Of a stretch of 64,000 nucleotides of DNA, positions 43,971-51,953 are shown piece after piece. The notes under the pieces were generated by a model. The model had not been told where the DNA came from. It saw only the letters and a list, made by a program, of their open reading frames with translations, and made no database searches. Each line of letters begins with the position of its first letter. Position 1 is the first letter of the stretch. Position numbers and translations under genes: made by a program. This DNA comes from Phosphitispora fastidiosa (GTDB lineage: Bacteria; Bacillota; Thermincolia; Thermincolales; UBA2595), in the NCBI RefSeq assembly GCF_019008365.1, contig NZ_JAHHUL010000014.1:51773-115772 (forward strand). Direction: 5' to 3'.

Positions 43971-45100
43971 AAGTTACATTTCCTCACATGGGGAATATGT
44001 ATATTTGTTTAAAAGCGCTTTTGACCTCACTGGGGGTTGAAGTTGTAGTGCCGCCGATGCCCAGTCAAAGGACGCTTACCCTGGGGACACAGCATTCACC
44101 TGAATTTGCCTGTCTGCCGCTGAAAATCAATATGGGAAATTTCATTGAAGCATACGAAAAGGGAGCTGATACTATTCTTATGGCAGGAGGGATCGGCCCC
44201 TGCAGGTTTGGATACTATGCCCAGGTGGAAAGGGAAATACTTGAGGATATGGGGCTGAAGATGAATATGGTTGTACTGGAACCTCCCCAGAAACATATCT
44301 CAGAACTCCTGATAAATATTCGGAAGGTTACCGGCAACAGTTCCTGGATTGATGTCATTAAGGCGATCAGGTTCGCCTGGTATAAGGCCAGGGCAGTTGA
44401 TCAGGTGGAGGAAATCCTGCACCACATAAGGCCTCGGGAATTTGAACCGGGAAGGGCAGACGCAGTTTATAAAAAAGCCCTGAAATGGATTGATGATGCC
44501 CCGGACAGGAAAGAGCTTACCAGGGCAGTGGAGGCAGCCAGGCAGGAACTTGAAGCGATACCTGTTGACAATGAGCGGGAGGTTATCAGAATCGGCATCG
44601 TCGGAGAAATCTATGTGATGCTGGAGCCTTTTGTTAACCTGGAAGTGGAGAGACAGCTTGGTCGGCTGGGGGTAGAAGTGGAGCGCTCCATCTACCTGAG
44701 TGAATGGATTAATGACCACCTGTTCATGGGCCTGCTTAAAATTAAGGGCAGCAAAGAGGCCCGGAAACTTGCGCCGCCCTATGTTAATCACTTTGTTGGC
44801 GGCCATGGCCAAGAGACTATTGGGAGTACGGTTTTGTTTGCTAACCGTAAATATGACGGAGTTATTCAGGTACAGCCCTTTACCTGTATGCCGGAGATTG
44901 TAGCTGAGAGCATTATCCCGACAGTGAGCCGGGATCTGGGAATTCCGACATACTGCCTTATTGTTGATGAACACTCCGGTGATGCCGGGGTATTAACGAG
45001 ATTGGAAGCTTTTGTCGATCTCCTGGCAAGAAAAAAGGAAAAAGCTGCTGTGCCAGAGATTACTGAAAAGGAAGGAGCACCGGTATGTTTGGATATTTAG
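43967..45100 (+). CDS. 2-hydroxyacyl-CoA dehydratase-like (HgdB/DUF2229-type) protein, part 2
   Basis: A 377-residue paralogue-like partner of the preceding protein: FPHMGNMYICLKALLTSLGVEVVVPP, then SPEFACLPLKINMGNFIEA and FTCMPEIVAESIIPTV, with the conserved EHSGDAGVLTRLEAFVDLL also seen in part 1 as EHTGEAGIITRLEAYVDM. Cysteines are placed for a [4Fe-4S] cluster. ATG 43967 overlaps the previous stop (ATGA) behind GGAGGAGGG. Overlaps the activase gene by 16 bp. Confidence 0.82.
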   Translation: MKVTFPHMGNMYICLKALLTSLGVEVVVPPMPSQRTLTLGTQHSPEFACLPLKINMGNFIEAYEKGADTILMAGGIGPCRFGYYAQVEREILEDMGLKMNMVVLEPPQKHISELLINIRKVTGNSSWIDVIKAIRFAWYKARAVDQVEEILHHIRPREFEPGRADAVYKKALKWIDDAPDRKELTRAVEAARQELEAIPVDNEREVIRIGIVGEIYVMLEPFVNLEVERQLGRLGVEVERSIYLSEWINDHLFMGLLKIKGSKEARKLAPPYVNHFVGGHGQETIGSTVLFANRKYDGVIQVQPFTCMPEIVAESIIPTVSRDLGIPTYCLIVDEHSGDAGVLTRLEAFVDLLARKKEKAAVPEITEKEGAPVCLDI

Positions 45101-46062
45101 GTATAGATGTAGGTTCAGTAAGCACTAATGTTGTGCTTATTGATCAGGATGAAAAGGTATGTGATTCCCTCTATATAAGGACACAGGGACAGCCAATCAA
45201 GGCTGTCCAGAAAGGCCTGGAGTATATCAGGGGAAGGATTTCTGACGAGGTTGAAATAGGAGGTGTCGGTACAACCGGGAGCGGCAGACATCTTGCTAGT
45301 ATTATCGTGGGAGCCGATTCAGTAAAAAATGAGATTACCTCACATGCTGTGGCCGCCTCGAACCTGGTTCCGGGGGTGCAGACGGTCCTGGAAATAGGCG
45401 GACAGGACTCCAAAATAATCATCCTGAGGAATGGTGTTGTCGCGGATTTTGCCATGAACACCGTTTGTGCGGCGGGGACCGGTTCATTTCTGGACCAGCA
45501 GGCTTCAAGGCTGAATATACCGATAGAGGAGTTCGGGGATATTGCTCTAAAAGCCGGAAATCCGGTACGGATAGCAGGAAGGTGTTCGGTTTTTGCTGAA
45601 TCTGATATGATCCACAAGCAACAGATGGGACATAATCTTCCTGATATCCTGGCAGGCCTCTGTGATGCCCTGGTGCGCAACTATCTCAATAATGTAGGCA
45701 AAGGCAAGGAGATACTGGAACCGGTAATTTTCCAGGGCGGCGTAGCAGCCAATATCGGGATCAAGAAGGCATTTGAAAAAACGCTGGGCGCGGAGATTAT
45801 TATCCCGAAGCACTATGATGTCATGGGAGCAGTCGGCGCTGCTATTTTGGCCAGGGATGCCGTCAGAAAAACCGGGACAACTTCTTTTAAAGGCTTCGGA
45901 GTGGCAGAAGAAATGTTTGAAGCTACCAGTTTTGAATGCAAGGACTGCCCCAATCTCTGTGAGGTAATTCAAATCAAGGCCAGCGGGAAAATAATGGCCC
46001 GATGGAACGACAAGTGCGGTAAATGGAGCAATGCGATTGGGGAGAAAAAGAAAATCAGTTGA
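45085..46062 (+). CDS. BcrA/BadF/HgdC-type ATPase activase
   Basis: An ASKHA-fold ATPase of 325 residues that injects an electron into a partner enzyme on ATP hydrolysis. Seen are GIDVGSVSTNVVLID (phosphate 1), VGTTGSGRHLA, EIGGQDSKIIIL, the cluster cysteine in NTVCAAGTGSFLDQQ, GRCSVFAESDMI with a second cysteine, and a short C-terminal cysteine-rich tail (CKDCPNLCEV). With the two preceding genes it forms a three-part version of a usually fused system. The stop codon overlaps the -35 of the next promoter. Confidence 0.9.
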   Translation: MFGYLGIDVGSVSTNVVLIDQDEKVCDSLYIRTQGQPIKAVQKGLEYIRGRISDEVEIGGVGTTGSGRHLASIIVGADSVKNEITSHAVAASNLVPGVQTVLEIGGQDSKIIILRNGVVADFAMNTVCAAGTGSFLDQQASRLNIPIEEFGDIALKAGNPVRIAGRCSVFAESDMIHKQQMGHNLPDILAGLCDALVRNYLNNVGKGKEILEPVIFQGGVAANIGIKKAFEKTLGAEIIIPKHYDVMGAVGAAILARDAVRKTGTTSFKGFGVAEEMFEATSFECKDCPNLCEVIQIKASGKIMARWNDKCGKWSNAIGEKKKIS

Positions 46063-46088
46063 CAGGGACTTTTGTATCATGGTAAAAT
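46059..46088 (+). promoter_or_regulatory. sigma-A promoter of the TRAP-transporter leader
   Basis: TTGACA (46059-46064), 18 bp, TAAAAT (46083-46088). The -35 overlaps the activase stop codon. Start predicted near 46095, giving a leader of about 185 nt. Confidence 0.75.
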
Positions 46089-46126
46089 TTTAATGAACCG
46101 GGGACACTGAGACAGGATATCCGGAC

Positions 46127-46171
46127 CAGATGAGATGAGATAGAAGACGAGTCGAGCATAGCTGAGGTGAG
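46127..46171 (+). promoter_or_regulatory. probable binding site for tryptophan RNA-binding attenuation protein (MtrB)
   Basis: (G/T)AG triplets begin at 46132, 46137, 46141, 46149, 46154, 46159, 46164 and 46169, mostly with 2-nt spacers (5-nt period), preceded in phase by CAG at 46127. This is the known RNA target of the MtrB 11-mer. The last repeat (GGTGAGT) can pair with ACTCATT in the 5' arm of the terminator that follows, so binding would favour termination. Confidence 0.75.
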
Positions 46172-46197
46172 TTTGCGGTACTTTATGAAGGATTTTG

Positions 46198-46224
46198 CCA
46201 GCACTCATTTGAGTGCTGGTTTTT
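46198..46224 (+). terminator. attenuator terminator of the transporter leader
   Basis: CCAGCACTCA pairs perfectly with TGAGTGCTGG around a 2-nt loop, followed by five T. It lies 57 bp before the dctP start and within its transcript, so it is an attenuator rather than the end of the previous operon. Confidence 0.85.
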
Positions 46225-46280
46225 GCTTTGCCCAAAAAATTATTTAGCCAAGATTATCAGAATTAAAAGGAGGTAATAAG

Positions 46281-47321
46281 TTGAAAAGGACGATTGTGTT
46301 AAGCTTAGTGTTAGTAACATTCCTGGCTGCCGGTATAATTTTCTCCGGCTGCAGTTCGGGAGAGAAGGGTGCAGCGGCGGATGACAAACAAATCACTCTG
46401 AGGTATGCATTTTTTGCGCCGGCCACAACCTTTCCGGCCAAACAGATGGAGAAGTGGAAGGAAGAGCTTGAAACCAGGACCAATGGAAAGGTTAATGTGG
46501 AACTATTCCATGGCGGGACACTGCTGACAGATAAGAATATGTATGACGGTGTCAGGGACGGAGTGGCTGAGATTGGCCTGTCCTGCACTACTTACGAACC
46601 GGGAAGGTTTCCGCTGATGGCGGTTGCAGACCTGCCTTCAGGGTTCACCAATTCCAAAGTTGCCAGTCAGGTGGTTTTTGACCTGGTAAGCGAGTATCCA
46701 CCCGAAGCCTTCAAGGATTACAAGATTATTACCGCATTTGCCACAGAACCGTCACACCTGATGGTCAAAGAACCGGTTGCCAAATTGGAAGACCTTAAGG
46801 GACGCCAGTTGAGAATATCCGGCGCCCTGACCCCTGTATTGGAGGAACTGGGAGCTTCTCCGGTGGGGATGTCAATGTCAGAAGTTCCGGAAGCTCTGCA
46901 GACCGGAATTGTTAAAGGTCTTGTCAGTTCCAGGGAAGTCCTTAAGGACCTGAAGCTTGCGGAAAATGCCAGGTATACTACTGATTACCCGCTGACAATA
47001 ACCACCTTTGTGGCAGTTATGAACAAGGATGTATGGGAATCCCTGCCTTCTGACGTGCAGCAGGTAATAGACGAGCTAAGCGGTGAAATGGCAGTGTGGA
47101 CCGGAGATTATATGGATAACCATGTCAAGGATGCCTTAGAATGGAGCAAGCAGGAATATGGGCTGCAGATGACAACTCTGACACCGGAAGAAAAGACAAG
47201 ATGGGACGCGAAACTAAAGCCTATCCAGGATGGCTATGTTGCGGAAATGGAGGACCGGGGACTTCCGGCAAAGGCTTATCAAAAGAGGCTCTATGAGCTT
47301 ATAGAAAAATACAGTAACTAG
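46281..47321 (+). CDS. dctP: TRAP-type transporter, periplasmic-type solute-binding lipoprotein (DctP family)
   Basis: The extracytoplasmic receptor of a tripartite ATP-independent (TRAP-T) carrier. Signal peptide with lipobox IIFSGC (Cys about 24), then the DctP fold: LRYAFFAPATTFPAKQMEKWKEE, KLEDLKGRQLRISGALTPV, and the substrate arginine region LRISGA. TTG 46281 follows AGGAGG. Ligands of this family are organic acids; the leader regulation suggests an aromatic or indolic acid. Confidence 0.9.
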   Translation: MKRTIVLSLVLVTFLAAGIIFSGCSSGEKGAAADDKQITLRYAFFAPATTFPAKQMEKWKEELETRTNGKVNVELFHGGTLLTDKNMYDGVRDGVAEIGLSCTTYEPGRFPLMAVADLPSGFTNSKVASQVVFDLVSEYPPEAFKDYKIITAFATEPSHLMVKEPVAKLEDLKGRQLRISGALTPVLEELGASPVGMSMSEVPEALQTGIVKGLVSSREVLKDLKLAENARYTTDYPLTITTFVAVMNKDVWESLPSDVQQVIDELSGEMAVWTGDYMDNHVKDALEWSKQEYGLQMTTLTPEEKTRWDAKLKPIQDGYVAEMEDRGLPAKAYQKRLYELIEKYSN

Positions 47322-47341
47322 CAATATGGGGGTGCTCTATT

Positions 47342-47875
47342 TTGGGGGTATTGGAAGAACAAATTGTCCGTGAAAGAAACAGGAATACAGTATCCCGGCT
47401 TGACAGCCTGAGCAGGTATCTGAACAACGGACTTGCCGGCATAGCCGGCTGCAGTCTGCTGCTGATGGTGCTGACAGTTGTGGTAAATGCCGTGGCCCGG
47501 GAAATCTCTGCTCCATATGCGGGGACTACCGAAATAGTCGGCTGGCTGGCAGCTGTAACGACAGCCTTTGGCCTCGGGTATACCCAGCTAAATAAAGGCT
47601 ATGTTGATATTGAAGCTCTGGTGGAAAAATTTCCAATGGGAGTGCAGAACATTTTAAGAAGTATTATGCTTTTTGCCAGCACGATTTTCTTTGGGCTTGT
47701 AAGCTGGAAGGTCTGTATCTATGGGATTAATGTTGCTGAAAACGGCAACCTTTCCGAGACAATGGGAATTACCTTCTACCCCTTGATATTTCTGGTGGCC
47801 CTGGGATTTGCAGGACTGACCCTGGCGCTTCTGGTGGATTTTCTTAAACAGGTGACCGGGGGTGTGGAGAAATGA
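47342..47875 (+). CDS. dctQ: TRAP-type transporter small membrane subunit (DctQ family)
   Basis: The 4-helix small subunit (177 residues) with LLLMVLTVVVNAVAREISAPYAGTTEIVGWLAAVTTAF typical of DctQ (N-A-x-x-R, E-x-x). It starts with TTG 47342 after GGGGGTGC. It overlaps dctM by 4 bp. Confidence 0.88.
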   Translation: MGVLEEQIVRERNRNTVSRLDSLSRYLNNGLAGIAGCSLLLMVLTVVVNAVAREISAPYAGTTEIVGWLAAVTTAFGLGYTQLNKGYVDIEALVEKFPMGVQNILRSIMLFASTIFFGLVSWKVCIYGINVAENGNLSETMGITFYPLIFLVALGFAGLTLALLVDFLKQVTGGVEK

Positions 47876-49161
47876 GCCTTTTGACAATGGCTATAATCGG
47901 GATGCTGCTGCTGCTGGTATTAATGCTGCTGAGAATGCCGATAAGTTTTGCCATGTTTATAGTGGGGTTCCTGGGACTTATGGTTGTGGTTTCACCTACA
48001 GCTGCCTTCAACGTACTCAGTGCGGACCTGTGGAACCAGTTTTCCAGTTATACTATGAGTGTTATCCCCTTATACATCTTTATGGGTGAAATAGTTTTCC
48101 GGAGCGGTGTTACGGAGAGTCTTTTTAAGGCAGCCTACAAATGGGTAGGGCAGTTCCGGGGCGGGATGGCCAGTACAGTTATCCTGGCCAGTTCGGGTTT
48201 CGCCGCTATCTGTGGTTCAAACTCAGCGACAGCTGCAACCATGGGCACCATGGCTCTGCCAGAGTTGAAAAAATATAAATATGACGATACCTTGAGCTCA
48301 GGTGTTGTGGCTGCAGGAGGTACCCTTGGGGTAGTGATTCCGCCCAGTACGGTACTGCTGGTTATTGCCCTCCAGACAGAGCAGTCTGTCAGGCAGTTGT
48401 TTGTTTCCAGCATTATCCCCGGGGTAATTCTGACCATGACTTTTCTGGCCATCGTGTTTTTTCTGTGTATGAGAAATCCCGAATTGGGGCCGGCCGGGCC
48501 CAGGACGACTTTCGTAGATAAGCTCAGGTCACTGATAGGGGTTATTCCAACACTGGCGCTGTTTGTTTTTGTCATTGGAGGTCTTTTGCGCGGCTGGTTT
48601 ACCCCGACGGAGTCAGGCGCCTTTGGAGCCTTTGGGGCGCTGGTAATAGCAATGGTGATGCGAAAACTGACCTTTGCCAATCTTAAGGATGCCCTAGCGG
48701 GAACCCTAAAATCAGCAACAATGGTGATTACACTGATGATAGGGGCTATGGTGTTTGGAAGGTTCCTTACCATAACCAGGCTGCCGTACGATATTGCGGC
48801 CTGGACCGGTTCTCTGGATGTAGCGCCGGTACTTATACTGTCCGCTATTCTGGTGATATTCGTTATTGGCGGCGCTCTGATGGATGCTCTGGGGTTCCTG
48901 ATTATTTCGATTCCCATTTTTTTTCCTACTATCATCGGGTTGGGATATGACCCGGTATGGTTTGCCGTGGTACTATGCATGGTAACAACTGCCGGAGCCA
49001 TCACACCACCGGTTGGGGTTTCGGTTTTTGTGGTCAAGGGACTGACACCTGAGATACCTATTATGTCAATTTTTAAGGGTGCGGGCTATTTCCTGGCTGC
49101 TTATGCGGTAATTACCGTTTTGCTTATTGCCTTTCCGCAAATCGTCACATTTATGCTTTGA
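47872..49161 (+). CDS. dctM: TRAP-type transporter large membrane subunit (DctM family)
   Basis: The 12-helix transport subunit of 429 residues. Conserved features include GFAAICGSNSATAATMGTMALPELKKYKYD, AAGGTLGVVIPPSTVLLVIAL and GAITPPVGVSVFVV. It completes the three-gene TRAP-T operon, energised by a sodium gradient. Repeat D begins 12 bp after the stop. Confidence 0.95.
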   Translation: MSLLTMAIIGMLLLLVLMLLRMPISFAMFIVGFLGLMVVVSPTAAFNVLSADLWNQFSSYTMSVIPLYIFMGEIVFRSGVTESLFKAAYKWVGQFRGGMASTVILASSGFAAICGSNSATAATMGTMALPELKKYKYDDTLSSGVVAAGGTLGVVIPPSTVLLVIALQTEQSVRQLFVSSIIPGVILTMTFLAIVFFLCMRNPELGPAGPRTTFVDKLRSLIGVIPTLALFVFVIGGLLRGWFTPTESGAFGAFGALVIAMVMRKLTFANLKDALAGTLKSATMVITLMIGAMVFGRFLTITRLPYDIAAWTGSLDVAPVLILSAILVIFVIGGALMDALGFLIISIPIFFPTIIGLGYDPVWFAVVLCMVTTAGAITPPVGVSVFVVKGLTPEIPIMSIFKGAGYFLAAYAVITVLLIAFPQIVTFML

Positions 49162-49173
49162 ATGTAGGCTCGC

Positions 49174-49477
49174 GGAAATGACCGGGAATGAAATATGTTG
49201 AGGTGTTGCACCGATTTTCCGCAGTGCCGCCTATGAGTCTAAGCTGCCGCTCACCGGCAACAAGGCAGCGTCCCCGAACTCGATAGCTCATTGGAGTTAT
49301 TCTAATAAGATAGCCGCCTCTCGTTTTGGCAAGCCAAAATTTCCCGGCGGCTTTCGCTATCTTCGGACATGCGGGGACTCCCTGTCTTGTTGCCGGTGAT
49401 ACACAGCAAGACTCAGAACGGCGGCATTGTCAGGAAAATCTTGTACAACACCTCAACATATTCCTCGGTCATTTCCG
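49174..49477 (+). repeat. long nested palindrome (family 1, copy D)
   Basis: Outer arms GGAAATGACCGGGAATG..TGTTGAGG and CCTCAACATATTC..CGGTCATTTCC enclose GATTTTCC/GGAAAATC, TGCCGCC/GGCGGCA, GAGTCT/AGACTC, CACCGGCAACAAG/CTTGTTGCCGGTG, GTCCCCG/CGGGGAC, GATAGCCGCC/GGCGGC..GCTATC and an apical TTTTGGC/GCCAAAA hairpin. It fills nearly the whole gap between dctM and the next gene. Confidence 0.85.
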
Positions 49478-49500
49478 GAGCCAATGAAAAGAAAAAAACA

Positions 49501-49551
49501 ACAAAAAAGCTATAAGGAGATATTTACAAAAAAAGCTATAAGGAGATATTT
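49501..49551 (+). repeat. tandem duplication of the ribosome binding site
   Basis: A 25/26-bp unit containing AGCTATAAGGAGATATTT occurs twice (49501-49525 and 49526-49551; the second has one extra A), so two SD sequences precede the ATG at 49555. Only the second is at a useful distance. Confidence 0.85.
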
Positions 49552-49554
49552 ACA

Positions 49555-50646
49555 ATGGATATAGCTGTGATAGGAGGCGGCCATGGAGCTTATGCTGCGG
49601 CTGCCGACCTGGCAGAACGAGGACATAGGGTCCGGTTATGGAGGCGTAACCGGGAGGACTTCCAGACTGTTGTTGAAAAACAGGCTATTATTTTAAAAGA
49701 CTTTAACGGAACCAGAAGTGTTAAGCTGGCACTTGCCGGCAGTGACATTGCTGAGGTTGTCCAGGGTGCCCGGATCCTGGTTGTCCCCCTTCCGGCTACA
49801 GCACAGGAATCATTGGTGCCGGAACTGGCCCCGTGCCTGGAGGACGGGCAGGTAATCCTGCTCTGCCCGGGAACTTTCGGGAGTCTTGTAATGGCTAGGG
49901 GACTCATAGAAAGCGGGTGTTCTGCCCGGGTGGTTTTTGCGGAAACCGGGACCCTTCCTTATCTGGCGAGGAAACATGGGCCGGATACGGTTGCGGTAAC
50001 TGCACGGGCGACCCGCCTGCCAACCGGAGTTTTTCCGGCAGAGAAATCCGCTTATGCTTTTGATATCATAAAAAAGGCTTATCCTGCAGCAGAACAGCTA
50101 ACTGATGCCCTTGACGGAGCGCTGATGAATGCGGGACCTATTATCCATCCGCCGCTGGTAATACTAAATGCCGGGCCTATTGAGCACTTTGATTTCTGGG
50201 ATATTCACAATGAGGGTACCCAGCCGGCTGTACGCAGGGTTCATGATGCCCTGGACGCAGAGCGGATAGCCGTGAGGGAAGCCCTTGGCTACAGACCGCC
50301 GCATTTTCCTCTGGCAGACCATTATAACAATACCGGCGGAGATGAGTGGATGTACGGGAACGCGGCACATGAAAAGCTTGTTGACAGCCGTGACTGGCGG
50401 GAACGCCTGGATCTTTACGGGCATCGGTACATGACTGAGGATATTGCCTGTGGTCTGGCATTTCTGGTATCTGTGGCTGAGTGGGCAGGTATTGATGTTC
50501 CTGTAGCCCGGGGACTTCTGTCTTTGGCGTCGGCGATTTTGGGCAGGGACCTGCTTGCCGGCTCCAGGACTCTGGAAGGCATGGGCTTACGGGGATTATC
50601 CGGAGGAGAAATGAAGAAACTCTTGACAAAGGGTGTATTAGCATGA
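49555..50646 (+). CDS. octopine/nopaline dehydrogenase-family oxidoreductase
   Basis: A two-domain NAD(P)-dependent enzyme of 363 residues: Rossmann motif AVIGGGHGAYAAAADLAERGHRV at the N-terminus, then an opine dehydrogenase domain (about 185-330) with the conserved HPP (IIHPPLVILNAGPIEH) and catalytic HxxxD-like patches. Family members reductively condense an amino acid with a 2-oxoacid or act on related substrates; the partner is not predictable. It is translationally coupled to the following 3-hydroxyacyl-CoA dehydrogenase-like gene (4-bp overlap). Confidence 0.82.
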   Translation: MDIAVIGGGHGAYAAAADLAERGHRVRLWRRNREDFQTVVEKQAIILKDFNGTRSVKLALAGSDIAEVVQGARILVVPLPATAQESLVPELAPCLEDGQVILLCPGTFGSLVMARGLIESGCSARVVFAETGTLPYLARKHGPDTVAVTARATRLPTGVFPAEKSAYAFDIIKKAYPAAEQLTDALDGALMNAGPIIHPPLVILNAGPIEHFDFWDIHNEGTQPAVRRVHDALDAERIAVREALGYRPPHFPLADHYNNTGGDEWMYGNAAHEKLVDSRDWRERLDLYGHRYMTEDIACGLAFLVSVAEWAGIDVPVARGLLSLASAILGRDLLAGSRTLEGMGLRGLSGGEMKKLLTKGVLA

Positions 50647-51629
50647 TGAGGAATAAACCGGTTATTGCGGTGGTTGGGGCCGGGCGCATGGGTATAGGCA
50701 TTGCCCAGGTCTTTGCATACTCAGGCTACAGGGTGAGGCTGCTTGATGCCCGGGAAAGGTCTTCACAGGAGACTCAACGGGTGTTGGATTCAGCAGAGAG
50801 GCAGATAAGGGAAACCCTGACCATGCTGGCTTCAATCAAGGTAATGGGAGAAGTGCAGGTAGATACTATCATGGCCCGAATCGGATTTTTCGGGCTGGAA
50901 CAGATGGAAGAAGCGCTTAAGGATGCCGGCGTAGTATTTGAAGCGGTTCCTGAAGTGATGGACATAAAATGCTATATTTTTGGTCTTATCAGCAGCCTTG
51001 CAGAAGATAAAGCCCTTATTGCATCAACAACCTCCACTTTTTTGTCTGACAGTCTGGCTGCCTATGTAACCTCCCCCCGGAGGTTTATGAATACACACTG
51101 GCTGAATCCTGCTTACCTGATACCGCTTGTGGAAGTTAGTCCGGCAGAGGGAACCGGTTCATCAGAGGTGACAGCTATGCTCAGCCTCCTTGAAGCAGCA
51201 GGTAAAGTTCCGGTCAAGTGTGCTGCTTCCCCAGGTTTTATTGTGCCGCGCATCCAGGCTTTGGCCATGAATGAGGCTGCCAGACTGGCGGAGGAGGGAG
51301 TTGCTTCTCCGGAAGACATTGATAAGGCCGCAAGGGTTGGCTTCGGTCTGAGGTTTGCTGTCCTGGGGCTGCTTGAATTTATTGACTGGGGTGGCGGAGA
51401 CATTCTGTATTATGCGGACAATTACCTCAAAGATGCCCTTAAAACAGACCGGTATGAGCCGCCTGAGATAATTGTATCAAATATGGAGACAGGCAGAACC
51501 GGTCTGAGAGCAGGACGGGGTTTCTATGATTTCAGCGGTATGGATGTGGACGCATATCGGCGGGAAACGATCAAAAAGTTTGCTGATTTGCTGAACCACC
51601 TGGGCCTGCTTGTCAAACCGTTCCAGTGA
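50643..51629 (+). CDS. 3-hydroxyacyl-CoA dehydrogenase-family protein
   Basis: A 328-residue NAD-dependent dehydrogenase: Rossmann GAGRMGIGIAQVFAYSGYRV, FEAVPEVMDIK, STTSTFL, the catalytic His in THWLNPAYLIPLVEV, then PGFIVPRIQALAMNEAARL and the C-terminal domain. It is close to the HbdA/PaaH class but slightly longer. Its substrate here may be a 3-hydroxyacyl-CoA made by the neighbouring dehydratase-like module, which is inference. Confidence 0.87.
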   Translation: MMRNKPVIAVVGAGRMGIGIAQVFAYSGYRVRLLDARERSSQETQRVLDSAERQIRETLTMLASIKVMGEVQVDTIMARIGFFGLEQMEEALKDAGVVFEAVPEVMDIKCYIFGLISSLAEDKALIASTTSTFLSDSLAAYVTSPRRFMNTHWLNPAYLIPLVEVSPAEGTGSSEVTAMLSLLEAAGKVPVKCAASPGFIVPRIQALAMNEAARLAEEGVASPEDIDKAARVGFGLRFAVLGLLEFIDWGGGDILYYADNYLKDALKTDRYEPPEIIVSNMETGRTGLRAGRGFYDFSGMDVDAYRRETIKKFADLLNHLGLLVKPFQ

Positions 51630-51661
51630 TGCCTGTTTCAGTGGTGCCTGTTCCAGTGATG
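51618..51661 (+). repeat. three tandem 15-bp imperfect repeats at the end of the dehydrogenase gene
   Basis: CCGTTCCAGTGATG, CCTGTTTCAGTGGTG and CCTGTTCCAGTGATG follow each other; the first contains the stop codon of the dehydrogenase gene. Confidence 0.7.
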
Positions 51662-51687
51662 ATTGATAGTGAGGGGGGCAATTTTTG

Positions 51688-51716
51688 CTGACAAACCTGT
51701 AGAAATGTGCTACAAT
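51688..51716 (+). promoter_or_regulatory. sigma-A promoter of the iorA leader
   Basis: CTGACA (51688-51693), 17 bp, TACAAT (51711-51716). Start predicted near 51723, giving a leader of about 230 nt before iorA. Confidence 0.75.
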
Positions 51717-51773
51717 TTATTGTAGTATTGTGACGAAATAGATTGCAGGATTACATCAAAAAAAATTAATAAT

Positions 51774-51828
51774 TAGAAGAGATGAGTGAGCAGAGTTGAG
51801 CTGGAACTGATGAGCTGAGCGTGATCAG
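51774..51828 (+). promoter_or_regulatory. probable MtrB (TRAP) RNA-binding site in the iorA leader
   Basis: (G/T)AG triplets start at 51774, 51779, 51784, 51788, 51793, 51798, 51812 and 51817, mostly with 2-nt spacers, followed in phase by CAG near 51826. AGCTGG (51799-51804) within the repeat can pair with the 5' arm of the downstream terminator, suggesting an antiterminator that a bound protein would block. Confidence 0.8.
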
Positions 51829-51837
51829 TTTATTAGG

Positions 51838-51868
51838 CCAGGCTTTTTGAGAAAAAAGACCTGGTTTT
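51838..51868 (+). terminator. attenuator terminator of the iorA leader
   Basis: CCAGG-C-TTTTT pairs with AAAAA-GA-CCTGG, followed by TTTT. It lies 86 bp before iorA, within its transcript. The rest of the leader (51869-51953) shows no further structure I can name. Confidence 0.8.
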
Positions 51869-51953
51869 AACTATTTAACCTACGTTTCCGGCGTTACCCA
51901 TCCAATTTTGAAATGAATACTGTATTGAATGTTTTCGTATGGGGGGATAGGAC

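Noticed and set aside
46095..46280. T-box riboswitch in the transporter leader
   Set aside because: The T-box sequence (GGGTGGNACCGCG-like) and stem I signatures are absent; the GAG periodicity fits an MtrB target better.
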